A stretch of DNA of 64,000 bases from Hydractinia symbiolongicarpus (GCF_029227915.1 NC_079886.1:7006001-7070000), one strand, 5' to 3'; counted from the first letter of the stretch, positions 21,450-36,189 are shown. Notes: a model not told the origin generated them from the letters alone. A program made the numbers and translations.

Positions 21450-23877
21450 CGTGTTATAGTTGATCTTGCGTTATTTATGAACTCGATTTTATTTTAAAAA
21501 AATTTTAAAGATTTTATTTGCTGATTACGTTTAATTTTATAAAATATAATGGAACAAAAGAGATATTCTTAATGAGATATTTTTCCTATAGTGTGAATTT
21601 AATTACTTGAAATGAGATAGATAAGGGACAAAGTGTTATGAATTACTCAATTAAAGTAAAAGGGAAAGTCAGTTGCTTGCGTTTGACTCTTAATAGCTAT
21701 GCAATTTTTTTATCTATGCAGCTATGCAGTGACAAGTATAAATATAATCTAAAACATATTGTCTGTTGAGATAGTTTTGTCTGCAAAATAAACAGTCGGT
21801 CTAGTTGAACAAAGGCTAAGAATGTTTCGATGTGGAAGATATACGAAAAGTAAAAGTTTTTGTTATATAAAAAAACAGTGAATGTTCGCCTAAAAGATTT
21901 GCAGAACGAAAATATAGTAGACCTGAAATTTAATCGGTTCAAATAGACTTGTTTTTAACCCATGTAGCTGGCTAAAACAGTTATCCAGAATTTCTATATT
22001 CCAGAATAAGTCCTGATGAATGTTCCAAATAAAAGGTAACCTCAGTTTAAGGTTGTAGTAACTCTTTTAAAAATCGGAATTTTTTTACATAATTAGTTAC
22101 GAAAGGTTATTTCCAGACCATATATATAACCATATTTTTTCTGTTATAACACAGTTGTCACAATTTTAATGGCTATCATGCTATTATCTTTCACCAAAAA
22201 TATTTGGCCTCAACAAGTGCTCTTTAAATTAAAAATCAAGAATAATTAATTAGTTCTGCTAAATATAGCTTCAGTCTACACGCTTGTGATATTGTACAGA
22301 AAGAAATGACTTACTTATTAAAAATCGTTAGTAACAAACAAACATGGCGCATAAATTAAAAGTAAACTTCGATCTCGATGGCGCCTCGCTCCAAGAGCTC
22401 CAACTTCTGATAGCATTTTCTCTTTAAAATTTTAACACGAGCTTTGTAATTCATATAACTTTACAGGAGAGGCAAACTGCGCACAGCACGGCTTTAAGAT
22501 GGCAATGTTGATTTTGAAGACCAGACCGACAGGCTTGGTCTGCTCCATAATAATCAATATACATATTGCAGCCATCATAATAAAAGAGTCTAGAAACAGA
22601 GACTAAGAATGTTTTGATATTAAAAATACTTTCACCTAAAACTTTGCAGAATGACAACACACTAGACCCAAAATGTCAAAGTATGCCAAAAATACCAGTT
22701 TTGTTCACGCCCTTGTAAGTGTTGAATTATTTATAAATGAGTATTTTTGCACATTTGCCGAACGTGTGGCTACTAAAACACAATGGTATAAATTTCTCCT
22801 TATTGTGATGGTCGCAGGCCGTCAATACGTACAAAATAACGAATCAAAAAAAGTTAATAATCAAAATAGCAAGAAATGTTGAACAACATGTGAAGAAAAT
22901 ATCTTATTATTTTATACCACTGCACGTAGTGAACAAATTGATATTTACTTTGTGAGTAAAGAAACTAAGTCTTTGATGTTATCTACAAAAAAAGGAACAA
23001 ATCAAAACTGATGCAGATAAAAATAAGGTCCCTGGAACTTTTATGTTCGTATTAGCTGCTTTCCACAGGGGTATTAGTTTAGCTAAAAAGTTATTTAGAG
23101 GAAAGTAAAGAAGAAAGTATCTTATTACACGAAAATAACTAGTCAACTAATTAACGCGAATTTGAAAATTTCGCGTTAATTAAAACCATGTTAATTTGAT
23201 ACCTACATAGATTTCTCCTCTGTTAACTTATGGTTCGCGTTAAAAAAACATCTGTATATTTTAATGCATCTTATTTTTTATATGTACCTTTTGCAAAATG
23301 CCTTTTCATAAATATATGATTCAGAGCTCCTTTTAATCTAGAAAGCGGTCAACAAAACAGAAAACGGAGAGACGGGGGTGTACTTTTCTTATTTCTAACA
23401 AATAAACAAAAATCGTTACAAGCAATATTTCAAATATATCAGGCTAAAAATTCTACATCTTCAATCTCTTCTTCTTTATCGTCATCTTCATCATCCTCGT
23501 CTTTTCCGATCCTAACATTTCCAATACTTTTTTAGAGTCATTTACGTATTCCCTAGTTAGCTAAAATTGACAGTTTTTCATGGTCACTCCAAGTTACTGT
23601 AACCCCAATTGGGATTTCTAATCCGCCTTGAACCAATGGAGACGGCATGGTTTTATTTCGATAAATAAATTCATCTAATTTTGAGAAAATGAATTTTTTA
23701 ATAGCTGAAAACTCGCGTTATATAATGTCGTTTAAATATTTGATTTTTTAAATTCCCGTTAATTACCACACACTTAAATATCGAAATTTATAAATTCGCG
23801 TTAATTTTATGTATCATAATTATTCCCGCTTTATTAAGTTGACTACTTATTGTTGTGTAATAAGGTATTAGATAATA
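21450..23877. other. Intergenic region upstream of the LRR receptor
   Basis: This should contain the LRR receptor promoter and 5' UTR just to the right of 21449, but no unambiguous promoter element was recognised. The rest is AT-rich with short unsupported open frames. Confidence 0.5.
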
Positions 23878-24001
23878 TCTCTTTGATAATAGCCGTCGTC
23901 TGTCTGTGTGTCCGCGAAAGCCGCATTCTCTTACGGAAACACAAAATGCTATATATAAAGGACGGACGACCCCGTGGATATTTCCACGGGTTGACGACTA
24001 G
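23878..24001 (+). mobile_element. Mini-Helitron-like unit (124 bp)
   Basis: The unit starts TCTCTTTGATAATAG and ends CTAG (23998-24001). An 8-bp-stem hairpin, CCCGTGGATATTTCCACGGG, ends seven nucleotides before the CTAG. A 5' TC, a 3' hairpin and a terminal CTRR are the diagnostic ends of Helitrons. Immediately after CTAG a second 5' end (TCTCTTTAATAATAG) begins and runs into the TGTC microsatellite. Related ends occur at 37980-38514 and 46256-47729. Confidence 0.65.
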
Positions 24002-24019
24002 TCTCTTTAATAATAGCTG

Positions 24020-26089
<2,070 letters not shown>

Positions 26090-26790
26090 TTAATAACCTA
26101 CACTTTTACTGCTTGAAATGACTGAGCAGTTGAAAATGCAACATAAAGCTGGCCATGACTAAAGAAAATATAAAAATAAAATTGCATTGACCTATCGTCA
26201 ATGGGAAGGCAATTTGAAAGGAAATTGAGTGTGTTTAACGTAAAAGGATAGATTGGTATCATTAGGACAAGGGGACACTCTCGAAATTAACACACAATCA
26301 CCTTCACGAACACCAGTAAAAACTCCATAATCGATACATCTACACATTAAAAATCATTAACATTGTACCATTACAAAACCGTCTTTAAAGGACATATTTC
26401 TCAACAACGTTACAACACATCCAACATTTAATTATTAACATCGAAGTTTCGAATTTCTACCGTTCTTCCATTATGAGCACGATGGTACATGGGATATCCG
26501 TCTACACGGATAACAGCTCCATCATTAAAATGCTTAGGAAAATGCTGTGTACACTTTAAGAGCATGTGATTTTAATTTAAACATCTTTAAAAATAGATCT
26601 ATCAGAGGCAGATTGGTCATGTAACAAAATAGTAGCAATTTCTGGCAAGTGATAGTTAAGAACCAATCTGGCTTACAGCTTTTTAAAACTGAAGCTATTG
26701 CATCAAGGTATAACTGATGCATGAAAAAGGATAGAAGGCAAGACAGCAACGTTATCTGCACGTAAGTTCCGTTAATATGCAGCATTTTTT
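26090..26790 (-). pseudogene. Decayed Helitron Rep/helicase
   Basis: Minus-strand translation in several frames gives family-specific fragments. The Rep segment has MHQLYLDAIAS and KPDWFLTITCQ with FLKMFKLK. Next comes DGYPMYHRAHNGRTVEI, matching the Helitron YPxYRRxxxGRTV motif. Then follow the helicase-end segments CNGT, GVREGDCVLISRVSPCPNDT, QFPFKLP and SHGQLYVAFSTAQ, the last matching the SHGQLYVAxSR motif. Most of the helicase is deleted and frames are broken, so it is inactive. It could once have mobilised the short Helitron-like units in this window, but terminal identity was not established. Confidence 0.75.
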
Positions 26791-27631
26791 GAGGTAATCC
26801 AGTCTATGGTAGGACTTTAACTTTAAAATGTGAATGTACTTAAAATTGCTGAAACAATTTACTTGCTAAATAAAGAGAATGAAATTTTAGCCTCATAGCC
26901 ATAGGGTAAATGTAATATTCAAACTAGGTAAGCCTATATCTAACGTCAGTTGCATGCTTCCTGGCATGGGTCATGTCTTGGTCCCAACCAGGCTTGCCAC
27001 GTGGAAATAAAATATAATTTATCATAGGATTATTGCATGATATCTAAGGAATTCGTTCCTTCACGCTTAACTTCAATTATATTTGTGCAAGGAGCAGCAT
27101 ACGGAGAAAGCCTGTCATTATGAATTAATTGCATTTGTTTCGCAATTACGTTGAACCTGTGCTAGAATCTTGATGCGTGTATTTATGCATTTGCTGTCTG
27201 TACAATGTATAATTGAGTAAAATGACGTACATCATTTTGACTGGGTAAAGTATTATACTATTTAATATGTTTTTGTACATAATTTTAATATTTGTTAGTA
27301 TTTAGATGTTTTATAAAAGGAAAAGCATTAACGTAATCTGCACCGAAGGGATTATTACTGCAGGAATATGTAAAAGCAGTTTGATTATTTAAAAACAAGT
27401 TGAATCCTGGCCACAGATAATATATATTTTGAAGTATAATTGTTACTGTTTCTTATTTTTATAAAGTACAAACAACTGTCAAAATTAATTAAGTGTTTGT
27501 ATCCCTTATCAAAATATGTTGTGAATATTTTTCATGTCCTTCTTCCCAAAAATATTATTGCTATTGCTCTTGTTAAGATCTGTTGTTGTTGTTGTAGTTG
27601 TTGTTGTTGTTTGTTCTCTCATACCGAATTT

Positions 27632-27720
27632 ACCGACTGGTAGTCTATTGGTAGGACGTTCGCCTCCAGTACCGAATGCCTTGGGTTTAAACCCCGGTAA
27701 AGTCATGCCAGAGACCATGA
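27632..27720 (+). mobile_element. tRNA-derived SINE head
   Basis: An A-box match (TAGTCTATTGG) is followed about 40 nt later by a B-box-like GGTTTAAACCC in a tRNA-like layout. A short TTG/GTT repeat lies just before it (about 27580-27612). The sequence does not fold as a functional tRNA by eye, so a SINE head is preferred. Confidence 0.6.
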
Positions 27721-27924
27721 AGGTGTATAGCGTTTAGCATGAGAAAAGGATTAATATCTTAGGTGATTGTCTAGTTGAGCGATTACTGTGCTTGAACGAC
27801 TTTCGTAGCTCAAGTGGAAACTTTAAACGCAAGTCCCTCTTTGCTTCGTGGAGAACAATACCAATAAGAAGTGAAGAGGCTAACCTTGGTAAACGATTTC
27901 AATAATGATAATAATAATAACAGA

Positions 27925-28665
27925 AGCTGTTGTTTGCATAAGTTGTGTAATATATAATATGCATATATAATGACAGATTGTCCATTTGTTTTCTCAGTAT
28001 ACCAACCCTTACGCTTAGCCGACCAAAGACACACTCAATAACCAAATTAGTGGACGACAGTTCGTAGGAAAAAATTCTCCCTGAGACTTTCCACCAACTC
28101 CAGCATATTATTCTTTCAAAAGATAAGAGAGCAGAGGATAAACAGGGTCACCCAACAAACATACTGGTACAAATTTTTCTCCATTTATAATTAGTTTTTT
28201 GCAAGAAGGTATCACCCCTGCTCTAAGGCTTTCATTAATAGTTGAAATCTTCCATATACAACCATCATGCACACTAACAGGCCAGCGCACAACCAATCCA
28301 AACATGCCTGTACAGATTATTGGCTTTTCTGTTAATAAAATCAGATTAATTACCTTTCGGTGCCTTAATATGTGTGTGCCATCCACTCCCATAACGCAAT
28401 AAGGGAAAACATGATTTTCCTTAAATTTTGTTGTCATTTGGTTACTTCTGATTCCGTGATTGGTAAGGATATAAATTTTGGTGCAAGTTGGTTACTTTTT
28501 CACAAATGCTGGTACTGTACTTTCGCCTATGCCAAATGTAGTTGCAGTTTTTCTTATCATCCCCTTGTCAGACAAATAATACAGTGTAAACGCCACTTGA
28601 GCTTCAACTGAAATTGGGTCTCGCATATGTGTTCTTTGTGTTGTAATAAAAGGCTGTAAAAGATC
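27925..28665 (-). pseudogene. Decayed PIF/Harbinger transposase
   Basis: Minus-strand fragments in family order are seen. An N-terminal helix-turn-helix has RDPISVEAQVAFTLYYLSD and ends FVKK-stop at 28492. The longest piece (28437-28108) carries MGVDGTHI with the first catalytic Asp, WPVSVHDG, and LLGDPVYPLLSYLL with the second. In another frame VIECVFGRL carries the third acidic residue, and YYILHNLC is the usual C-terminal motif. At least two frame changes and internal stops make it non-functional. No terminal inverted repeats were identified. Confidence 0.8.
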
Positions 28666-28739
28666 GCATAATTTATATAAGTTGGAGCTGCACTAAATTT
28701 TTCTTCCAATCATCACTCGCCAAATTTTTTTCAGATGAA

Positions 28740-31362
28740 ATAGTCATGATCTAGAACCTTTACTAGATTTAACTTAATATTTTCTTAAAACCAATCCGCG
28801 TTTTTTGTTAATTACAAGACTATTGAACGTTAGCAGTTTCTTTTTCCTTCAAAAATAAGCTGGTAACTCAGTTCCATGCACAGAGCTGCAGATAGTTGTA
28901 GAATACAACAATTTAAGGCATTTTTTTTGCGAAATTAAAGCTTGTTTACGTTTTACATTGGGCATTTTGGTTAATTGTTTTTTGTGTTGTTTTTTTGGCA
29001 GGGAATTCTCAGTTCAACTTGCTCACACTTTAACGATAGACGAAGTGGACCTAAATCATTCCACTATTCGAGGCAGAACGGAATCATTCCGTTTTGCACA
29101 GCGGATAGCTTCGAAACTGTGTGAATGCTAGGTTTGTCTAAAACAAAAAATTATTATTCGCAATACGAGAAGATAGTCTTAAACTCTCTCTGACATTTTC
29201 CAAATGTTTTCAGTATTTATCGACTTTTACATGACAATTTTAACTATGTGAAACAACAACAATGTCACGTTTAACTGTTAAGATAACCAGATTAAGCAAC
29301 ATTCTGTCTGAAAGGTTCTTCAACAAGGCTAGTTAACTAGCTACATTGTCCATAAAAAACGATGATCTGATATCCAGTTTTATCAAAATACTAAATACAT
29401 AACCACGAGTTTATAACAAATACGTCTCCTCTGATTTTTAGACTCGTTCCTTCAGCTTTTTGGTTACACAGTCAATATAAAACTCGTTAAAGCCCATGTT
29501 TTTCTTGGCTAGCTAGCTAGTTATAATTCAAAAATTTACCTTAACATTAGCTGTAAGTAAATTTGGTTGCACATTCAACCTTCCCCATTATTCTGTCAGT
29601 GTCGAACATCGTAATGTTTTGTTTACAAGGATTTATTCTAAATGGACTTTTGAATTCTGTAAAGAATGTTTCTGATTTAAGACAGGACCAGGGGCGGATA
29701 CAGGATTTTTTTCTCCTTAGGCGGATTTGCAAAGTGTTAAATCAGATGGGGGTCTGCCCCAGAAGCTTTAGCTTATTTACCTATTTCAGCACTCCAAAAT
29801 GCAGCAGACAGGACCTTTACAAGTCCATTTCTTACCTGTTATTTGAATGAAAAAACAATCATAAAATTCTTAAATGAAAGCCAAATAATGTTTTCAGAAG
29901 AATTAAGGCTAAAATTAGCTAGCCAGCAAAACTTCTTTGTTCTTCCACATCCAGAAAAATATTTACAAGCTTGTTTTTGCAAGTTATGAATGTATTAGCT
30001 TTTGGCTAATATTGAGCCAATAAATTTTCGGAAACTAGGTTCAGTAAAAAAGACATACATAATTCTTATAATTGGGTAATGCAAAACGGTATATATTAAT
30101 AAGAAAAATATATTACTAATAAAAAAGGAGGCCTGAAAGAAAAATGAGCAAAAAACAACAACACAAAAATGCATATGTAAACAGGCTTTATTTGTATTAT
30201 TAGATCATAGTAACAACAACATAAACAACAAGAGATAAATACAATAAAATAAAAATGGCAAGATTATATCAAGATTTTGTACAGGTAAATGCAACTACTT
30301 AACATTTGGATTTTTAAGCAGCAATGGCTAATTAAAAAAAAAAACTTGCAACCCAACAACACAACATTCAGTCCAAAAATATTTAGCCCTATTAACCTGA
30401 TAGCATGAAAAACACTGTTTTTTTTTTCGGTAACCATTTCTGACTCAGACTTTAAAAATGTTGAATCAAACTTGAAAATACCTTGATAATTACTATAAAT
30501 AGTTGAAATAAAACAAAACAAAATCATTCAAGAACAGATATCGTTAACTACATTATTACACATTTTTGTGTCCATCTGGATAGGGTTGTAATAAGTACAT
30601 GCTAAGTCATTTTCGTCACGTTGGTAGAACTACAAACATTTTCCATGCCTATCAGCATGACAACTTCTTTAGTTAAAATGTAAAAAAATTTTGTCATTTC
30701 ACCCATTAAATAAAACCATGCCTTTTTCTTATTCGAATTGTATATATATAATTAGCACCATTTCCAAGAATTATTTCGATACGAGGATAGAGATTTTAAA
30801 CCAAAACATCATTAAGTCTTGTTAATCATTATCATGGCCTTGTGGCATGTTAAAAAATCGCTTGGAAAGTGTTTATTGCCAGAAGCTTTGAATCTACAAA
30901 AGTAAACGTACAAAGTTGTTATGAAGTCAACAAATTGTTATACATTACACCTTTACCAGCTACAAAAATAACCAACTGGCTAGCTATTCGATTTATTGTG
31001 TTCTTATAAAATGTCTTGTTACTTAAATAAAAAAGAAACCCAAGATAACACAAAGCTCTTTTGAATATGACACAAGGCTTTTTCAAATTTGTTGAAAGTG
31101 AAACTATAAACAGTTTCATTTTCACACTTGCTAGCACAGCAATAGAAAGCAATTGTGTATCTTACTCTAAGATTAATGGAATTAAAAGTAAACAGATGTA
31201 CCTGAAAGTGTAGTCATTGAGTTTAAGCTATGATTTTTATTAAGTCAAAGACTGCTTTTCTGTCAAACAGCTTTTTTGCAATCACAGGCGACACAGAGAA
31301 TAAACGTTTTCCAGTAATGTTTCTTCTTAGCAACATTGCTCAACTTCATTCCGTGATCATAT
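28740..31362. other. Non-coding stretch with MITE-like fragments
   Basis: No gene was recognised. Around 29690 there is CAGGGGCGGATACAGG, resembling the terminal repeat of short non-autonomous DNA elements, but no matching second end was found. Confidence 0.4.
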
Positions 31363-31578
31363 GTTATGCCCCACTTTGTAATAATTGCCCCACTTTGTAA
31401 TATCTGTCCCACTTTGTAATTATCTTGCCCCACTTTGTAATACCTGCCCCACTTTGTAATAACTTTTGCCCCACTTTGTAATTTCGGAGCTGCCCCACTT
31501 TGTAATTCATCGTTGCCCCACTTTGTAATTTTCGGAGTTGCCCCACTTTGTAATAATGTCTTGCCCCACTTTGTAATT
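31363..31578 (-). repeat. Left terminal array: ten copies of TGCCCCACTTTGTAAT-type motif
   Basis: Ten copies of GCCCCACTTTGTAAT with one-base variants (for example GTCCC in the third) are separated by spacers of 1-8 bp. The array forms the left terminal inverted repeat. Repeated sites of this kind in a transposon end are plausible transposase-binding sites; that role is inference. Confidence 0.9.
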
Positions 31579-32259
31579 TTTGGTTTATTTTGCTCATCAA
31601 TAGCCTTTCAGACGCTCCCATAGAAAAAAGCTTTAGAAGGAGGTTGCGCGATATAAATTCAAAACGAAGCACACTGAAAGGCTACTCAAATTGGAAGTTA
31701 GTAAAAATGATAAAGTGAATATATGCTTGCAGGTACATTGTACACGTGATAAAGTATATGAAAATATTATAGCTGCAGTTGGATTTTTTTTTTGGAAAAA
31801 AGAAAACTCAGAAAACAAGTAAAAGTAAAAAAGTAAAAAATGAGTAAAAGTGTTATGTTTTCTTGTATTTGTATTTTTGAAAATTTTATCATCACCAGCT
31901 AGTATTCTCCCATGATTTCTGCAGCGACACGCGTCACCGTTATTATCAAGGTGTCAAAACAATGAAATAACTTCTGAATAATAATCATCAAGCTGTTGTG
32001 AGTTTTGATAAAGTTAGTTGTGTTGTAGCAGGTTATAGAGAGGTTTATAGCATATTATTAGCATAAAAGATAATTATTACTTGCATCAAATACACTTGGT
32101 TTTTGGACTAGACTGGATAGGATAAGATTTTGGACATCGGCATATACTTAATTTAACGGATTTTGATTTTAGGAATAGTTTTTGGACCAGACATGTTTCG
32201 CAAATTTCTTATTTTGATTTTGTTATGGAAATTAAGGTTCGTATTGTTAAGTTACATTC

Positions 32260-32691
32260 ATCCAATGCGAGAAGACGAGTATGAGATAATAGCGGAGTTG
32301 ATAATGAACGATGGACAATCCAAAATCCCAGTGAAGGACAGGACTGCCACTCACAGAAGCGCGTACATCAAGTACTGGGGATTAAAAAAATGATCTGAAA
32401 ATAGATTCGAATGGATTAATTTTTTATCAAGGTAAACGAGTTTTGAAAAAAAGTTAATTAAATAAAGTGGTAGCGAAAACATTCAAAAAAAGTAAATCCG
32501 CTGGATATAGAAAGCTAAGGAACAGAGCTGCGGACGGATATGCGGGAATCAGTGGCAGAAAAATTCTCAGTATAACATCAAATGATGCTGAGTTTAAAAA
32601 ATTTACTGTGAAATTCAGCAACAAAGCAGTTCCTAAACCAGTCACTGCAAATGAGGTAGGTTCTATTCATACTGTGATCATTTTAAATTAA
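32260..32691 (+). pseudogene. Degraded internal frames of the 2.5-kb transposon
   Basis: Two short plus-strand frames lie in sequence: MREDEYEIIAELIMNDGQ... ending at 32393, then from about 32467 a frame with GYRKLRNRAADGYAGISGRK and KFSNKAVPKPVTANEV. The latter loosely resembles the region before the catalytic core of integrase-type (KRBA2-like) transposases, an assignment from memory only. A frame further right, about 32940-33100, contains HAKDCKKC, which could bind zinc. Stops separate the pieces. I do not recognise the family with confidence. Confidence 0.35.
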
Positions 32692-33680
32692 ATGTAAAGG
32701 CATGGGGAAGAAAACCTCGCCTTCTAGTTTTCAATTTCGATGATTTGCCACCAGAAATTATAAAAACGATCTTGATGTAAGTATTGCAATGCAGCGATTA
32801 CAATTGGCCCTCGCATATCGTTGCCACATATGCACACTTGCGAAACCTATGTAAATTTTGGAGAATTGTTTGTGATTCCGAAAAATTACGCAAATTTTTG
32901 CCAAGAGTTTACGTACCGTATAAAAATATCCTTCCATAAAAAAAGCTAGAATAGCATCAAATTCAATCCGGGTGGGCATGCAAAGGATTGTAAAAAGTGC
33001 CGGCTCATTCTCTGGAATGGTGATAGAGCTGAAGACCATCCTGAACCATCCGAAATGGAACACGGCATGGCTAAATTTACAACTGCTGGCCTATGGTTGG
33101 TATATAATAGAAAACATTGCGTGGAAATCGAAGAAGTGATTTTTAGTCTTTTATTCATTCCAACTTTTATTTTCGATAGTCTTCGTTTATGTTCTAATGT
33201 TTTTTGACAAGTAAATTGCTTCCAATAAATCACACAGGTAGAAATTGTCGTATCTTTGTTCACATTTTTTATCTTTCTTTCATTCTATTTAGAAGTAGTG
33301 CTTTTTTACCTGAGTTTGATTTGTAGATATACCCGAGGTGACACGTTGCTTGCTGTAAAACAGGTCACGTTGAAATCCTCGAACTGATTAGTCTGCATGT
33401 TATGTTAAGATTGCTACAAGTTTATTTCTTATGTTATGTTATGTTATGCAAAAAACACATTACCTACTGTTTGTATTATATTTCTGTTATGTTATGGTAT
33501 GAAAACACTTCAGCTAGTACATTTTTACACAAAAAGAAAGCCAGTGCATGTAATGTTACAACGCTTGCTAATAAAAATTAAGAGTAATCATTCTACTAAC
33601 GTGTGACACGCGTTTCATTGCAAATAACAAGACAGAGCATCCAGAACACCGATAACATAACAAAAGATGACGTCATAAAA

Positions 33681-33872
33681 ATTACAAAGTGGGGCAGCTC
33701 CGAAAATTACAAAGTGGGGCAACGATGAATTACAAAGTGGAGCAGCTCCAAAATTACAAAGTGGGGCAAAAGTCATTACAAAGTGGGGCAGGTATTACAA
33801 AGTGGGGCAAGATAATTACAAAGTGGGGCAGATATTACAAAGTGGGGCAATTATTACAAAGTGGGGCATAAC
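33681..33872 (+). repeat. Right terminal array: nine copies of ATTACAAAGTGGGGCA
   Basis: Nine copies of the reverse-complement motif appear with spacers in the same order as the left array (TCGGAGC, ATCGTT, ACTTTT, ACC, ATCT and so on). One copy present on the left is missing here and one copy reads GTGGAGCA. It forms the right terminal inverted repeat. Confidence 0.9.
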
Positions 33873-33944
33873 ATCATATATTCATAACTTCCATTCACTT
33901 GCTGCAAGTCAATACAAAACAATTCCTTTGGCCTTCCTTCAGTA

Positions 33945-36016
33945 GTGGTATTGGAAGCAAACTTCGGAATACACCGTTACGACAATTCAATTGTTATTAC
34001 TGTGGAAAGTTTATCATTTCTTGAACATGACAGACACCTTAAAAAGTTCAACAAAATCAATGACAGATTCAATGATGAATCACAAACGGGTATAGACAAG
34101 AGCAAATGGATTGTCAATCTCTCCAACAGACAACTCACGACAGAAGAAACAAACCTTCTATCAAAAGGAATGAATTTCTGTATGACACCAGCTTCAATTC
34201 CAAAGAAGGAAATAGTTGCGAAAGTGGAAGAGGCAATTAAAGATCTACCAAAAGAAGAGGCAGACACAGTAAGAGCTAAAGTAAGCCTCACGCTACAGAA
34301 AAGCAAAACACCAAAGGACAATTTGCAAAAATCTGAAAGATTGTCATTGAAGAATCTAAAGAAGGACAAAGATATCATAATCCTACCGGCAGACAGGGGG
34401 AGAACAACGGTTATCATGAATACACCTGACTACATCGACAAGTGCAACGAACACATCAACAACGGGCCTTACAAACTTCTCAAGAAAGATCCTACAGAAG
34501 TTATCAAACGAGAAGCGAGGAACATCTTAATGGAGTTGAAGAGAAAGGAATACATCGACGATAAGCAGTATTACCGACTGAAACCTTGTGACGGACCACC
34601 ACTGCGATTTTACGGACTACCAAAAATCATAAACAGGGAAATCCAATTCGACCAATAGTCTCTTGCACTGGAACACCGTTATACAACCTATCAAAATTTG
34701 TTGCTTCTATCCTCAGCAAATTTACAGCAAGTGACCACAGGAAAAACTTAAAAGAATTTTCGGAATACATCAGAGGAATAAAGATAGCAGACGACGAATG
34801 CATGGTATCATTTGATGTCACATCACTCTACACAAATGTTCCCATGAAAGACACCCTAAACATCATTAAAGACCTTATCGAAAACGATACTGCATCCGGT
34901 GAAAAGACGAAGATTCCAGTACCGGATTTTCTGCGTTTGGTCGAACTTGTTCTAACCAAAACATGGTATCTGTTTAACAAGAACTTCTACACTCAAACAG
35001 ACGGAGTTGCCATGGGAGGCCCTGCATCATCAGTAGTCGCAGAAATATACATGCAAGCACACGAGACAACAGCATTAGTTACATCAGACAGACGTCCAAA
35101 GGTTTGGAAAAGATTTGTTGACGACGTATTCGCCATAATCAAAAGATCTCATCTAGAAGAGTTCCATGAACACATCAACGGCCTACATCGACAAATCAAA
35201 TTCTCTGTTGAGCTTGAACACGATGGAAGTATCGCTTTCCTGGACACTTTGGTCAAACACAAGAATGGTTCCATTTCAGTTTCAGTGTATCGTAAACCAA
35301 CACACACTGACCAGTACCTTAACTTCGAATTAAACCATCAGAAATCTTGCAAAGAAAGTGTCATATCTTCATTACTGAATCGTGCCAACAGCGTAGTCAG
35401 TGACAAACAGGAGAGGAAAGAAGAAATTCGACGTGTAAGAAATACATTAATCGCAAATGGATACAGTCATAAATTCATCACGCAAGTAGAAAATAAAATG
35501 AAGAGAAGATGCAATGGAGACAAGGAAACATCAGAGGATTTCATCGCATCAGCATTCCTACCCTTTGTACTAGGTACTAGCGAGATCCTTCGTCGAGTTT
35601 TAAGGCAACACAAGATCAAATGCATTCTTAACTCTAGAGACACCCTAAGAAGCACTTTGTCTAAACCAAAAGACAAAATAAACCTGGAAGAACAATGCAA
35701 TGTTGTTTACGAAATCCCGTGTAAAGATTGTGATGCAGTGTACATAGGCGAAACAAAAAGAAAGTTTAAGCAACGAGAACAAGAACATATGCGCGCAGTG
35801 AGAAACGGAGATGTGAAGAAAAACGAAATTGCGGACCACAGCTGGAGCAGAAGTCATCAGTTTAATTGGGATGAGAAGAAAATCATTGACAGAGAATCCA
35901 GAACAACGGCCAGGAAGATTAAAGAAACCATAAACAGTGTAGCACGTAACAAACACATAAACAGCATCTCATATCAACTTCCTGAGATTTGGTTACCAGC
36001 CCTACAGAAGAAGTAG
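33945..36016 (+). pseudogene. Penelope-like reverse transcriptase with GIY-YIG endonuclease (frameshifted)
   Basis: The 5' frame (to 34658) contains WIVNLSNRQLTTEE, MNFCMTPASIPKKEIV, IIILPADRGRTTVIM and RFYGLPKI. A one-base loss near 34628 breaks the frame at the PKIHK-type motif. The downstream frame continues with the RT palm: FDVTSLYTNVP (motif A), TDGVAMGGPASSVVAE (motif B) and RFVDDVFAI (motif C with catalytic Asp pair). FLDTLVKH and SVYRKPTHTDQYLNF follow. The C-terminus holds a GIY-YIG nuclease, VVYEIPCKDCDAVYIGETKR, with EHMRAVRNG and ADHSWSRSHQFNWDEKKII. All RT and endonuclease motifs look intact, so the copy appears young apart from the frameshift. Confidence 0.88.
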
Positions 36017-36149
36017 TTACCTACATCTAGGTCCGAAAATGTTAATTACCGTAATTAACTGTAATTATCATCTCGTTTCTGATTGGTTAATTTTTATGAA
36101 TTTCAATCCTCTGCAATTATATAAATACATGCTTAACATCATTTTACTT

Positions 36150-36189
36150 CGCCCGATGATAGGAGAAGGATCTCCCGAAACGTCGCCTA
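36150..36189 (+). ncRNA. Hammerhead-ribozyme-like motif in the Penelope-like 3' flank
   Basis: CCGATGA is followed by a GGAGA/TCTCC stem with an AGGA loop and then CGAAACGTC, echoing the CUGAUGA-stem II-GAAA layout of minimal hammerheads known in Penelope-like terminal repeats. The second core position is C instead of U and two extra bases lie before stem II, so cleavage activity is doubtful. Confidence 0.3.

Larger units (their letters stand above)
31363..33872. mobile_element. 2.5-kb DNA transposon with array-type inverted ends and 7-bp target duplication
   Basis: The ends GTTATGCCCC and GGGGCATAAC are inverted and flanked by exact copies of ATCATAT (31356-31362 and 33873-33879), indicating a 7-bp target-site duplication. 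Each end is a 190-220 bp array of a 15-bp motif, and spacers between motifs are also mirrored between ends. The interior carries degraded plus-strand frames with weak integrase-like character. Array-type terminal repeats with 7-bp duplications recall Galileo-type foldback elements of the P superfamily, but no P-like transposase was recognised, so the superfamily is open. Confidence 0.8.

Noticed and set aside
29690-29800. CAGGGGCGGATACAGG as a hAT-type terminal repeat
   Set aside because: No matching opposite end or target duplication was seen nearby.
33945-34417. Minus-strand frame opposite the Penelope-like reverse transcriptase
   Set aside because: Shadow of the conserved plus-strand coding frame.
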